Source: DTWD01 sp963662965
Lineage (GTDB): Bacteria > Acidobacteriota > Vicinamibacteria > Vicinamibacterales > UBA8438
Length of the DNA: 64,000 nt
Reading direction: 5' to 3'
Assembly: GCA_963662965.1 (NCBI GenBank)
Contig: OY759970.1
Span: forward strand, 1,426,001 to 1,490,000
A program made the translations under genes and the position numbers. Shown one piece after another: positions 29,981 through 37,261 of this stretch (position 1 is the first letter of the stretch; each line of letters opens with the position of its first letter). The notes beneath the pieces are model-generated. The model was not told the origin of the DNA. It did no database searches and was given only the letters and a program-made list of their open reading frames with translations.

Positions 29981-30526
29981 GCTGGCGGTTTCCGCCTTCA
30001 GGACTTGGTCGAGCGCCAGGACGCGGCGGACGGCGTTGTTCACCGCTCGACCGGTGAACGAGGCGCCGGCCACCGGACGGATGCCGCGGCGGAGGACGAG
30101 CTCGTCATGCAAGACCTGCCCGTCGTACTGCCGGAGGAAGTCCTGCGGAGCCATGTATTGGGTCGGCTCGAAGAAGACGGTGACGTCGACGCGAATGATG
30201 CGGCCCTCGGTATCGAGCGAGACGAGCAGGCTCTGCCGCTCGGTTTTGGCCGTGTGGGTGTCGATGTAGGCGCGCCCGACGACGACATTGTCCTTGCGCG
30301 CGATGTAGCGCGGAAAGATTTTCCCCTGCATCCCGACACGCGCGAGCGAGGCGACCGCGCCCATTTGCTCCGTGGTGAGGATGATGCGGTCGCGCGTGAC
30401 CGTGGCGCCGGGATAGACCGCCGCCAGCGCTTCCTGTCGCGTGGTCACGCCCTCCTGCGCCGCGGGCGTCACCGCCGCGGCGACGAGCACGAGCACGGTA
30501 GCGAGGGTCTTAGGCACGGCGGTCAC
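29972..30526 (-). CDS. Exported FMN-binding domain protein (orphan paralogue)
   Basis: The 184-residue protein has a signal peptide (MTAVPKTLATVLVLVAAAVTPAAQ) and a single FMN-binding (PF04205-like) domain: YPGATVTRDRIILTTEQ, VVVGRAYIDTHTAKTERQSLLVSLD, and FFEPTQYMAP. The flavin-attachment-type motif is GASFT at residues 154-158, where the last threonine would carry FMN through a phosphoester bond added by ApbE. Its sequence pattern closely parallels the protein at 35004, including RAVNNAVRRVLALDQVL. It stands alone, 3 kb from the apbE operon. It probably works in the same extracytoplasmic electron-transfer route. Confidence 0.75.
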   Translation of the reverse strand: MTAVPKTLATVLVLVAAAVTPAAQEGVTTRQEALAAVYPGATVTRDRIILTTEQMGAVASLARVGMQGKIFPRYIARKDNVVVGRAYIDTHTAKTERQSLLVSLDTEGRIIRVDVTVFFEPTQYMAPQDFLRQYDGQVLHDELVLRRGIRPVAGASFTGRAVNNAVRRVLALDQVLKAETASAP

Positions 30527-30596
30527 TAAAGGATAGTCTTAATCCTTGAGGGCGCACCCGGCCGTCCAATCGTGCTAGGTTGCTCAGGAACGGGCC

Positions 30597-32567
30597 ATGC
30601 TCGACTTCCTTGCCACGTAACGTCTGACCGTGCGGGGGCTCTGGCACAGTCCACTGTTCACCGCCATCACGGTGGCGACCCTGAGCCTCGGGATCGGCGC
30701 CACCACGGCGATCTACTCGTTCGTCGACGCCGTCCTCCTGTCGTCACTCTCCAACGTTCGAGGACATCGCGGTCTGGCGGTCCGACGACTACAACCTCTC
30801 GAGTGACGGCGGTGCGGCGCGGGTGCGCGCAAGCCGGGTCAGCCACAACCTCTCCTCTCTGCTCGGCTACCAGCCGGTGCTCGGCCGAGACCTCAGCGCC
30901 GACGACGACCGCGACGGGGCGCACCGGTCGTCCTCCTCGGCCACGGCTTTTGGCAGCGGCAGTTCGCCGGCGACCCCCAGATTATTGGACGCGCCGTCGA
31001 CCTCAACGCGAGTCCGCATACGGTGGTCAGCATCCTCCCGCCGGAGGCGACGTTTCCGCCAAGCCCCGACCTGTGGATTCCGCTCGCGATGAACGCAGAC
31101 CAAGACCCCGGCTGATTCTTGCGCGGCGTCGGACGGCTCAAGCCATAGGTGTCGCCGAGCGCCGCCGAAGAGGACCTGACCCGCGTTCACAAGAACCTGA
31201 TTGACGCGCGCCCGCAAAACGCCAACACGACACCGGCGGTGCTGCCACTGAGGGAACGCTTCGTCGGCGGGTACCAGTCCGCGGGGGTGGTCTCCGGACT
31301 CGCGGTCGGCGTGCTGGCGTTGGCGTGCGCGACGATCGCCGCGCTGGCGCTCGTCACCACCGTGGCATCCGGTCTGCTGCCGGCGGCGACCATGTCGCGA
31401 ACCGAGCCGATGTCGGTGCTCCGTCGCACCCATACCGGCGCTACGGCGGGACGCGGACCACGGCGTGTGTTGTACGCGCTGAGCGGCGTGCAGGTCACGC
31501 TGGCGACGACGCTCCTGTCAGTGCGGGATTCTCGTCCTGCAGGCGTACGCGCGTGTCCAGGCCGTCGACCTCGGCTTCCGGCCGGCCCACGTCCTCGCCT
31601 ACCGTGTCCGGCTGCCGATCGCCAGTTACCCGGACGACGCCTCGCAACTCGCGTTCCACGAGCGGCTGCTCGGCGCCACGCAGGCGGTCCCGGGCGTCGA
31701 CACCGCCGCCCTGGTGACCTCACCGCTATTCGTCGGCGGCGGGAACTCCAGCTTTTATGAAGCGGAAGGCGTGCCGCCCCCCCCAACGCGACGAGAATCC
31801 GATCGCGTTTCAGGTCATCGCCGGGGAAGGTTACTTCGAGGCGCTGGCGGTCGCGGTCCTCTCGGGGCGCACCTTTAACGGACGGGACGGACGCGACCCG
31901 GATACCCGGGTGGCGATCGTGAACGAGTCGTTCGCAGATCAATTCTTTGGCGACGACGATGTGGTGGGGCGCAGAATTCGGGTCACGCACGCCGACGGCC
32001 GCGAGAACGACAATCCGTGGCTGACCATCGTCGGCGTCACCGGGGACGTCGTCCGATTCGGCGCCGAGTAGGAACGCGGTCCGGCGGGCTTCCTCCCGTT
32101 TCGTCAGGTCCCGGTGCCGTGGCTCGGCGGAGTCGTGCGCACGAGCCTCGACCCGGCCAGCCTGTCGGGAGAGATCCGACGGACGGTCGCGGCATTGGAT
32201 CCAATGCTGGCCGTGTACGAGGTGCGAACGATGGTCGCCGCGGTCGAGGAGTCATACTGGGTCCGACGGGCGTACTCGACGTTGCTGACCGCATTCGCGG
32301 TGACGGCGCTGGTGCTGGCGCTCTCCGGCGTCTATGGTGTCGTCGCGCACACCGCCGCGCGACGGACGCGAGAGCCTCGGGATTCGCGTGGCGCTCGGCG
32401 CTCAGCGCGCGGACGTCGTGTCGACCGTCCTCGGTCGAGGGCTGATAGCGGTCGGTGTTGGCGTGACGATCGGGCTCGGCGTGATCGCCGTCGCGGTGGT
32501 CGCGAGCGGCATTCCGGCGCGGCGCGCTGCATCGATCGAGCCGATCCAGGCCCTACGGGTCGAGTAA
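30597..32567 (+). pseudogene. Heavily degraded ADOP/MacB-like ABC permease
   Basis: Fragments in all three frames follow the order of the acidobacterial duplicated orphan permease family. An N-terminal RLTVRGLWHSPLFTAITVA and SLGIGATTAIYSFVDAVLL comes after a TAA only eight codons from ATG 30597. Then come a periplasmic part (LGYQPVLGRDLSADDDRDG, FWQRQFAGDPQIIGR), a middle permease with PAATMSRTEPMSVLR, and the second periplasmic part (GRTFNGRDGRDPDTRVAIVN). The final FtsX-like helices end in ARRAASIEPIQALRVE. In-frame stops include TGA and TAG near 31113 and 31146, plus several frameshifts and internal deletions. The product is beyond doubt non-functional. Confidence 0.85.
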
Positions 32568-32589
32568 GGTCTTGGGAGGAGGGACGGGG

Positions 32590-33504
32590 ATGAGTCGGAC
32601 GGTGCTCGCGGTGATCGCGCTCTTGCTGGCACCTCTCGGAGCCGGGGGCCAAACGGGGCAGACTCCGCGCACCGCGTGGGGCACGCCAGATTTCAGCGGC
32701 TACTGGCAGTACGACACGGCGACGCCGCTCCAGCGTCCCACCGATCTTGCCGGCAAGGCGGTGCTGACGCCGGCCGAGGAGGCGGAGTACATGGTGGGCC
32801 GCTACGCGGCGATCCGCCGCGAGCGCGATCTCCAACTCAACGCCGACTGGTGGCAGCCGGGCACGCTGATCAACGGCCGGACCTCGCTGATCGTCGATCC
32901 GCCAGACGGCCGGCTTCCAGCACGCACGCCGGCGGCCGACGAGCGGACCCGCACGCTCGGGCTCACGTCACGGCTCCGTCCGGCCGATGGCCCGGAAGAC
33001 CGCGAGCGCTACGAGCGCTGCATCATGGGACGCACCGTCCCCCTGATGGCCGTCGCGCCGGCCAGGCTGGCGCAGATCTTCCAGACGCCGGAGTACCTGG
33101 CGATCCTGCACGAGATGAACTCCGATGTCCGAATCATCTCGATCGATCCGGTCGGCCGGGACGGACACATGCCGGACGGCATTCGTCACTGGCAAGGCGA
33201 CTCACGCGGGCGCTGGGAGGGCGACACGCTCGTGGTCGAGGTGACAAACTTCAACGGCGCGTGGACGCTCGCCGGCGAAGGCAGGAATGTGCGCTACGTC
33301 GAGCGCTTCCGGATCGGCGACGCCAACACGCTGGAGTACGAGTTCACCGCCCATGACGGGGAGTCGTTCGCCGGCCCCTGGACGGTGGCCTTCCCGATCC
33401 CCCGCGCCACCGGACCGCTCTTCGAGAACGCCTGCCACGAGGGAAACCACAGCATGCCGCTCATCCTGAACGGCGCCCGCGCACAGGAGCGGGCTTCCTT
33501 CTGA
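32590..33504 (+). CDS. Secreted protein of unknown function (DFSGYW family)
   Basis: The 304-residue protein has a good ribosome-binding site (GGGAGGAGGG) and a signal peptide (MSRTVLAVIALLLAPLGAGGQ). The mature part opens with WGTPDFSGYWQYDTATPLQRP. Characteristic blocks are YERCIMGRTVPLM, EYLAILHEMNSDVRIISID, and SRGRWEGDTLVVEVTNFNG. The end is PRATGPLFENACHEGNHSMPLILNGARAQE. This pattern is common in secreted proteins of Acidobacteriota and related groups, but I know no function. Two histidine- and aspartate-rich stretches hint at ligand binding only. Its 3' end overlaps the apbE end by 44 bases in opposite orientation. Confidence 0.75.
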   Translation: MSRTVLAVIALLLAPLGAGGQTGQTPRTAWGTPDFSGYWQYDTATPLQRPTDLAGKAVLTPAEEAEYMVGRYAAIRRERDLQLNADWWQPGTLINGRTSLIVDPPDGRLPARTPAADERTRTLGLTSRLRPADGPEDRERYERCIMGRTVPLMAVAPARLAQIFQTPEYLAILHEMNSDVRIISIDPVGRDGHMPDGIRHWQGDSRGRWEGDTLVVEVTNFNGAWTLAGEGRNVRYVERFRIGDANTLEYEFTAHDGESFAGPWTVAFPIPRATGPLFENACHEGNHSMPLILNGARAQERASF

Positions 33505-34531
33505 CGGGGCCTGCGGCCCCGTCAGAAGGAAAAAATCGCACGGCAAAGGCGTCGGTCGCCGCATGCACGACATCGCCCGTGGCGGCGTCGGCGGTGAGGA
33601 CATACGCCGCGATGCCATGCGCCTCGGCCCACGGCAGCGCGTCGTCTGGGCCCATCACGTAGAGCGCCGTCGAGAGAATATCGGCCGCCAACGCATCGCG
33701 ATGCCAGACGGTAACCGAGCTGGGGCGGCTCACCGTCGCGCCCGTGCGCGGATCGATGACGTGACCGATTCGCGTGTCGGCGTCGATGACGACGTCGCGC
33801 TCGGAGCCACCCGTCGTGGCCAACGACCCCTCGTCGAGGGACAGCTCCACCACCGGCATCTCCCGATGCTCGGGGTGCGCGAGGGCGACCGACCAGGCAC
33901 CCTCCGCGGAGCGCGACGACACGGCCACTTGTCCCCCAAAGTCAATGAGCCAGGCGCCCGGCTCACCCTGCTCGGCACGCCGCACCCGCTCGAGCGCCGC
34001 GCCCTTGCCAAAGCCGCCGGCGTCAAGCCTCACGTCGGCGCTGCGCGAGGCCGCGCACCGTTCGGGATCAACCACGACATGCTGAAAGCCAGACCGGGCC
34101 TTGGCCTTGGCGATGGCATCGGCATGCGGCACGTGGCCCGCGTCGCGAAGGGCCCACGCGTCGATGAGTCGACCGACCGCCGGGTCGAAGGCCCCCTCCG
34201 TGGCCCGGTGCCAGGCCGCGACTTGGTCGAGCAGCACGCACGCGCTCTCGGGCAACGTCAGCCAGGTGTCGACCGGTTGCCGATTGAGCGCACTCAGCAC
34301 GCTGCCATCCCGCCAGGTGCTGAGCTCAGCCTCCGTCTCCTCGATCACCCGCACCATCCGCTCGAGCTTCGTGACACCGATCTCCCGGTCGGGGGCTTCG
34401 GCGACGAACGTCGCTACGGTGCCCATCAAGAACACGGTGCGCTCGACGCGGACGGCGGCCGGGGCAGGCTGGCACGCGGCGGCGAGGCACAGGAGCGCGC
34501 CGAGAAGGCCGCGCGCTGCGATGGACCTCAT
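33461..34531 (-). CDS. apbE: FAD:protein FMN transferase (ApbE-like lipoprotein)
   Basis: ApbE covalently attaches FMN from FAD to a threonine of exported FMN-binding proteins. The 356-residue protein has a lipobox ending at Cys20 (LLCLAAAC), so it should be anchored on the periplasmic face. Core motifs are FLMGTVATFVAEAP, DLNAGG-like VRLDAGGFGKGAALERV, IDFGGQVAVSS, HVIDPRTGATVSRPSSV, and the metal-binding region HRDALAADILSTALYVMG. The last 18 residues after RFFPSD are encoded by a GC-rich hairpin and the antisense of the neighbouring gene, so the native stop appears to have been lost. It overlaps the membrane-protein gene upstream by four bases. Confidence 0.9.
   Translation of the reverse strand: MRSIAARGLLGALLCLAAACQPAPAAVRVERTVFLMGTVATFVAEAPDREIGVTKLERMVRVIEETEAELSTWRDGSVLSALNRQPVDTWLTLPESACVLLDQVAAWHRATEGAFDPAVGRLIDAWALRDAGHVPHADAIAKAKARSGFQHVVVDPERCAASRSADVRLDAGGFGKGAALERVRRAEQGEPGAWLIDFGGQVAVSSRSAEGAWSVALAHPEHREMPVVELSLDEGSLATTGGSERDVVIDADTRIGHVIDPRTGATVSRPSSVTVWHRDALAADILSTALYVMGPDDALPWAEAHGIAAYVLTADAATGDVVHAATDAFAVRFFPSDGAAGPVRRKPAPVRGRRSG
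33497..33529. repeat. 15-bp perfect hairpin between the convergent genes
   Basis: CCTTCTGACGGGGCC and its exact complement flank a TGC loop. It contains the stop codon of the plus-strand gene and lies within the apbE frame. There is no T-run on the correct side, so it is not a canonical terminator. The GGGGCC-TGC-GGCCCC core matches the dispersed repeat at 46285. Confidence 0.85.
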
Positions 34532-35007
34532 AGTGATAGGCGGGCAGGTCCCGGAAGGGCGGTGTCAGGCGTCCCGGTCGGCAGCCGATTGACGCGGTAC
34601 CCGATCACGAGATGGACGCTGTAGCCAATGACGAAGAACGTGCTGGTCATGATGTGCGTCCAGATGACCAGCGAGATCAGCGCCGCCGTCGAGACCACCT
34701 GAATGAGGTAGCCGGAGAGCGCCATCGCGGAGAAGCTGATGAGCGAGGTCCATCCCGTCCGCCGATTCACCGGGTTCGGTGACAGGATCTTCAGGAGCGA
34801 GTGCGACCGGAAGAGCATCCCGAAGAACGCGACGAAGACCGGGGCGGTGATCAGGTGCAGCGAGAGCATCGTCGATTGCCACGGATGATTGACGAGGGCA
34901 AAGGGATCATCGGTGGCCATCGCGTACTTCATATAGAGGTACGCCACGCCGGTCACGGCCACGACGACGTGCAGCGTGTTAAACGCCCAGCGCTCCCACC
35001 AGGTCAT
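34528..35007 (-). CDS. Four-helix membrane protein, candidate b-type cytochrome
   Basis: The 159-residue protein has four predicted helices: about 9-28 (FNTLHVVVAVTGVAYLYMKY), 46-66 (TMLSLHLITAPVFVAFFGML), 88-108 (LISFSAMALSGYLIQVVSTAA) and 112-136 (SLVIWTHIMTSTFFVIGYSVH). Histidines H13, H51, H118 and H132 lie in or at the ends of helices, with H41 and H69 at the surface. This arrangement could ligate one or two hemes, as in cytochrome b561-like or DUF4405-like proteins. Its start overlaps the FMN-binding gene (ATGA) and its end overlaps apbE. The inferred role is to pass electrons from the quinone pool to the flavinylated partner. Heme binding is not proven. Confidence 0.65.
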   Translation of the reverse strand: MTWWERWAFNTLHVVVAVTGVAYLYMKYAMATDDPFALVNHPWQSTMLSLHLITAPVFVAFFGMLFRSHSLLKILSPNPVNRRTGWTSLISFSAMALSGYLIQVVSTAALISLVIWTHIMTSTFFVIGYSVHLVIGYRVNRLPTGTPDTALPGPARLSL

Positions 35008-35585
35008 GGCGCCACCTGCGCGGTCGTCTCGAGCACGCGATCAAGGGCGAGCACACGCCGGACGGCGGCATTCACCGCATGCGTCGTCATGGTGGCGCCG
35101 GCGATCGGCCGAATGGCCCGCCGAATTGCCAACTCGTCGCTGAGCGGCTCGTCGTAGTACTGACGGACCCACGGCTCGGGAGCGAGGTACTCCGGCGGCT
35201 CGAGAAAAGCGGTGACGTCGATACGTCGTACGCGGCCATCGGCTTCGAGCGACACCAAGAGACTCTCGCGCTTCGTCCGTACGACGTGGGTGTCGACGTA
35301 GGCCCGTCCCACGACGACGCCGTTGCGCATCGCCACGTACCGAGCGTAGATCATGGAATCGACGTCGTCGCGCGACAGCGCCGCGATACGCTCGGCCTGG
35401 TCGGAGGTCAGATAGACCCGGTCGGAGGTGATCGACGCCCCGGGAAAGACCGCCACCAACGCCTCGTCGCGAGACACGAGCCCCGACTGCGCGGAGACCG
35501 CGCTCGGCAGCAACATGGCGCACGCCGCCACGGCGAGAACGCGGAACCTGGAACCCGGAACCTGGAACTTGGAACTTCGCGCCAT
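35004..35585 (-). CDS. Exported FMN-binding domain protein of the apbE operon
   Basis: The 193-residue protein has an FMN-binding (PF04205-like) domain: VFPGASITSDRVYLTSDQ, VVVGRAYVDTHVVRTKRESLL, and FLEPPEYLAPEPW. The covalent attachment motif is AGATMTT at residues 162-168. The signal peptide is unusual: its basic n-region (SSKFQVPGSRFR) is a translation of a GGTTCC-type repeat array (35538-35579), followed by the hydrophobic VLAVAACAMLLPSAVSA. The start lies seven bases after the porin gene, and the 3' end overlaps the membrane-protein gene. The likely role is a periplasmic flavin electron carrier or reductase modified by the adjacent ApbE. Confidence 0.82.
   Translation of the reverse strand: MARSSKFQVPGSRFRVLAVAACAMLLPSAVSAQSGLVSRDEALVAVFPGASITSDRVYLTSDQAERIAALSRDDVDSMIYARYVAMRNGVVVGRAYVDTHVVRTKRESLLVSLEADGRVRRIDVTAFLEPPEYLAPEPWVRQYYDEPLSDELAIRRAIRPIAGATMTTHAVNAAVRRVLALDRVLETTAQVAP
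35538..35579. repeat. GGTTCC-type array inside the start of the FMN-binding gene
   Basis: Units on the coding strand are AAGTTCC, AAGTTCC, AGGTTCC, GGGTTCC and AGGTTCC, then CGTTCTC. The array is in frame and supplies codons 4-16 of the protein. Confidence 0.8.
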
Positions 35586-35592
35586 TGAGTCT

Positions 35593-36957
35593 TTAGAACA
35601 CGTACCCGAGGTTGACGTTGAAGTGGTTGATCCCGGTCTGGGCGTCGTTGCGCACCCACACGTGGTTGACCTTCAGCACGATGTTCGGAATCGGCTTCAC
35701 CTCGATGCCGACCGTCGTATAGGTGCTGTCCGTCGACAGGCTCCGGGCGAAGCCGGCCGGCATCCGGGCCTGCGTATCGACCCGCTCGAGCCGCACATAC
35801 GGCGTCAACTGCACGCCGCGATTGCCGCTCGACTGCGACAGCAGGTCGTAGCCAACCTGCACATATCCGCCCCGCATCGTCTCCGCCACGCCGTCCGATC
35901 CCTCGAGGCCGAGCACCTGGTTCAGCGCCACGACGTCGTCGAGGTTGGCCTGGGCGTACAGGCCGCGCACGTCGAGTCCGCGCACCTGCGCTTGGGCGTG
36001 GACGTCGAAGACCGTCGTGCGCACGTCGAAATTCTCGTCGTCGATCACGATGTCGCCCTGCCCCGATCCCCCGGTGTAGAGACTGGCGCCGAAGAACACG
36101 CCCGGCGTCGTGGTGACGTCGACGCGGCCGGTAAAGGCCATGTGGCTGGCTTTTGCCTTCGAACCTTTCTGTCGACCGCCGCGAATTCCACTCGACGAGA
36201 AGTGGCTCCCCTCCAAGCCGTTCACGACGTAGGCGCGGTAGGACAGCCTGTCGATCGAGCCATGCACGCCGCCACCGTTCTCCCGCCACGTGGACGGGAT
36301 GATGCTCCGCTCGGTCACCGGCCGCTCTGCCCCGATGAACGCCGTCGGCTCGTGATACTCGTTGACGAGCCCCATGGGGAGCAGCACCATTCCACCGCGG
36401 AGTCCGAGGCTCTCGTGAACCAGGTAGTCGAGATACGCGAACTCGACGAAGATCTCGCCAGCATGCTCAATCTCGATCTCCGAGTTGAACAGGAACTTGT
36501 CGTCGAACCGATAGCCGGCGTAGACGATGGCGCGAAGAAAATCGAGCTGGCTCCCTTTGTTCGTCGGACCGCCCGCTTCATCGTGCGTCCCGAAATTCTC
36601 ATAGAGCATCTCGCCATAGCCGGCGATCGACACGCCCCGTTGCTGCGAGTACGTCCGTGCCGCCGAGGGCGCGAGTCCGAGCGCCCGCGCCTGCTCGGGG
36701 GTCAGATCCTGGAGTTCCTCTTCACCGCTCCGTAGCCGCTCGACCTCTTCGGCCAGGAGCTCGAGGCGCCGTTCGAGCTCGGCCAAGTCCGGCGGGTCTG
36801 GCCGGTCCTCCGTTGCCGCAGCGTCGACTCCGGCTTCGATCGGTTCGACGGCCTCGTCCGTATTCGTCGGCTCCTGGGCTAACACGGCACCGGACGTTGT
36901 CAATAGCGTCGTCACCGTCAGACCGACGAGAAACCGACACTGCCCGCTCACCGTCAC
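35593..36957 (-). CDS. Outer-membrane porin-like beta-barrel protein
   Basis: The 454-residue protein has a signal peptide ending near VLAQE. A charged coiled-coil region follows (LAELERRLELLAEEVERLRSG, about residues 53-73), typical of trimeric porins. The rest has alternating beta-strand patterns (FLRAIVYAGYRFDDKFLFNSEIEIEH, LGLRGGMVLLPMGLVNEYHEPT, GVQLTPYVRLERVDT). The last residue is an aromatic, VNLGYVF, the standard outer-membrane assembly signal. It resembles OprO/OprP-like or similar substrate porins, though specificity cannot be judged. It is the first gene of the operon with the FMN-binding protein, the four-helix protein and apbE, so it may admit the electron acceptor or metal complex. 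Confidence 0.8.
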   Translation of the reverse strand: MTVSGQCRFLVGLTVTTLLTTSGAVLAQEPTNTDEAVEPIEAGVDAAATEDRPDPPDLAELERRLELLAEEVERLRSGEEELQDLTPEQARALGLAPSAARTYSQQRGVSIAGYGEMLYENFGTHDEAGGPTNKGSQLDFLRAIVYAGYRFDDKFLFNSEIEIEHAGEIFVEFAYLDYLVHESLGLRGGMVLLPMGLVNEYHEPTAFIGAERPVTERSIIPSTWRENGGGVHGSIDRLSYRAYVVNGLEGSHFSSSGIRGGRQKGSKAKASHMAFTGRVDVTTTPGVFFGASLYTGGSGQGDIVIDDENFDVRTTVFDVHAQAQVRGLDVRGLYAQANLDDVVALNQVLGLEGSDGVAETMRGGYVQVGYDLLSQSSGNRGVQLTPYVRLERVDTQARMPAGFARSLSTDSTYTTVGIEVKPIPNIVLKVNHVWVRNDAQTGINHFNVNLGYVF

Positions 36958-37073
36958 ACCACTCTCACTGCGTTCTGTTGCGCGGTGTGACGTCGACCCC
37001 TACAATTAAGACCGCTTGGACGCGACGCACGCCGTCGATACCTCTACGCGGGAGCTGCGAGCGAGCGTTCAAA

Positions 37074-37107
37074 TGGCCCGTCTGGTGTTGCCGCACCGGA
37101 CGGGCCA
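37074..37107 (-). promoter_or_regulatory. Strong hairpin in the leader of the porin operon
   Basis: TGGCCCGTCTGGTG and CACCGGACGGGCCA form a 14-bp stem (one wobble) with a six-base loop. It lies about 115 bases before the porin start, in the predicted 5' leader. TTTGAACG follows on the minus strand, too weak for a clear terminator, so its role as an attenuator is only possible. Confidence 0.5.
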
Positions 37108-37143
37108 ACTTCCGTTGACGCCCTCCCGCAAGAACCAACGAAA

Positions 37144-37158
37144 TGAGACTGAATCTCA
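37144..37158. promoter_or_regulatory. Palindromic operator TGAGA-N5-TCTCA, copy 1 (Fur-box-like)
   Basis: AAATGAGACTGAATCTCACT is a perfect inverted repeat of TGAGA around CTGAA. Outer halves and flanking A residues match Fur boxes of the TGAGAATCATTCTCA type, but the centre differs. A second palindrome, TCACT-TTG-AGTGA (37156-37168), overlaps its right edge. It sits just downstream of the predicted -10 of the minus-strand promoter. Confidence 0.55.
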
Positions 37159-37173
37159 CTTTGAGTGATGAAC

Positions 37174-37201
37174 TATATATCCGACCGTTTTTGTCGGTCA
37201 A
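37174..37201 (-). promoter_or_regulatory. Sigma70-like promoter of the porin-flavoprotein operon
   Basis: On the minus strand -35 TTGACC (37201-37196) and -10 TATATA (37179-37174) are 16 bases apart; TATAGT at 18 bases is an alternative. The spacer contains the small palindrome GACCG-ACAAAAA-CGGTC. The predicted leader is about 200 bases. Confidence 0.55.
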
Positions 37202-37207
37202 GACAAA

Positions 37208-37222
37208 TGAGATCCGGTCTCA
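37208..37222. promoter_or_regulatory. Palindromic operator TGAGA-N5-TCTCA, copy 2 (Fur-box-like)
   Basis: CAAATGAGATCCGGTCTCAG repeats the same TGAGA/TCTCA arms around TCCGG, 64 bases from copy 1 and 39 bases before the ANKH/MATE-like ATG. It lies just upstream of the -35 of the minus-strand promoter, so one regulator could act on both directions. Confidence 0.55.
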
Positions 37223-37261
37223 GTGGGCGCCGATCTTGAGACAACGTCCCGATACGTCCCC

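Noticed and set aside
33497..33535. The hairpin after the 32590 gene as a standard intrinsic terminator
   Set aside because: It is followed by A residues rather than T in the direction of that gene, and has no T-run on the other side either.
35593..36957. The porin as a phosphate-specific OprP/OprO channel
   Set aside because: The barrel and C-terminal Phe are clear, but no lysine-cluster signature of phosphate selectivity can be recognised.
37223..37261. Earlier GTG start for the ANKH/MATE-like gene
   Set aside because: It begins directly on the operator palindrome and adds residues without family resemblance; ATG 37262 matches the family start.
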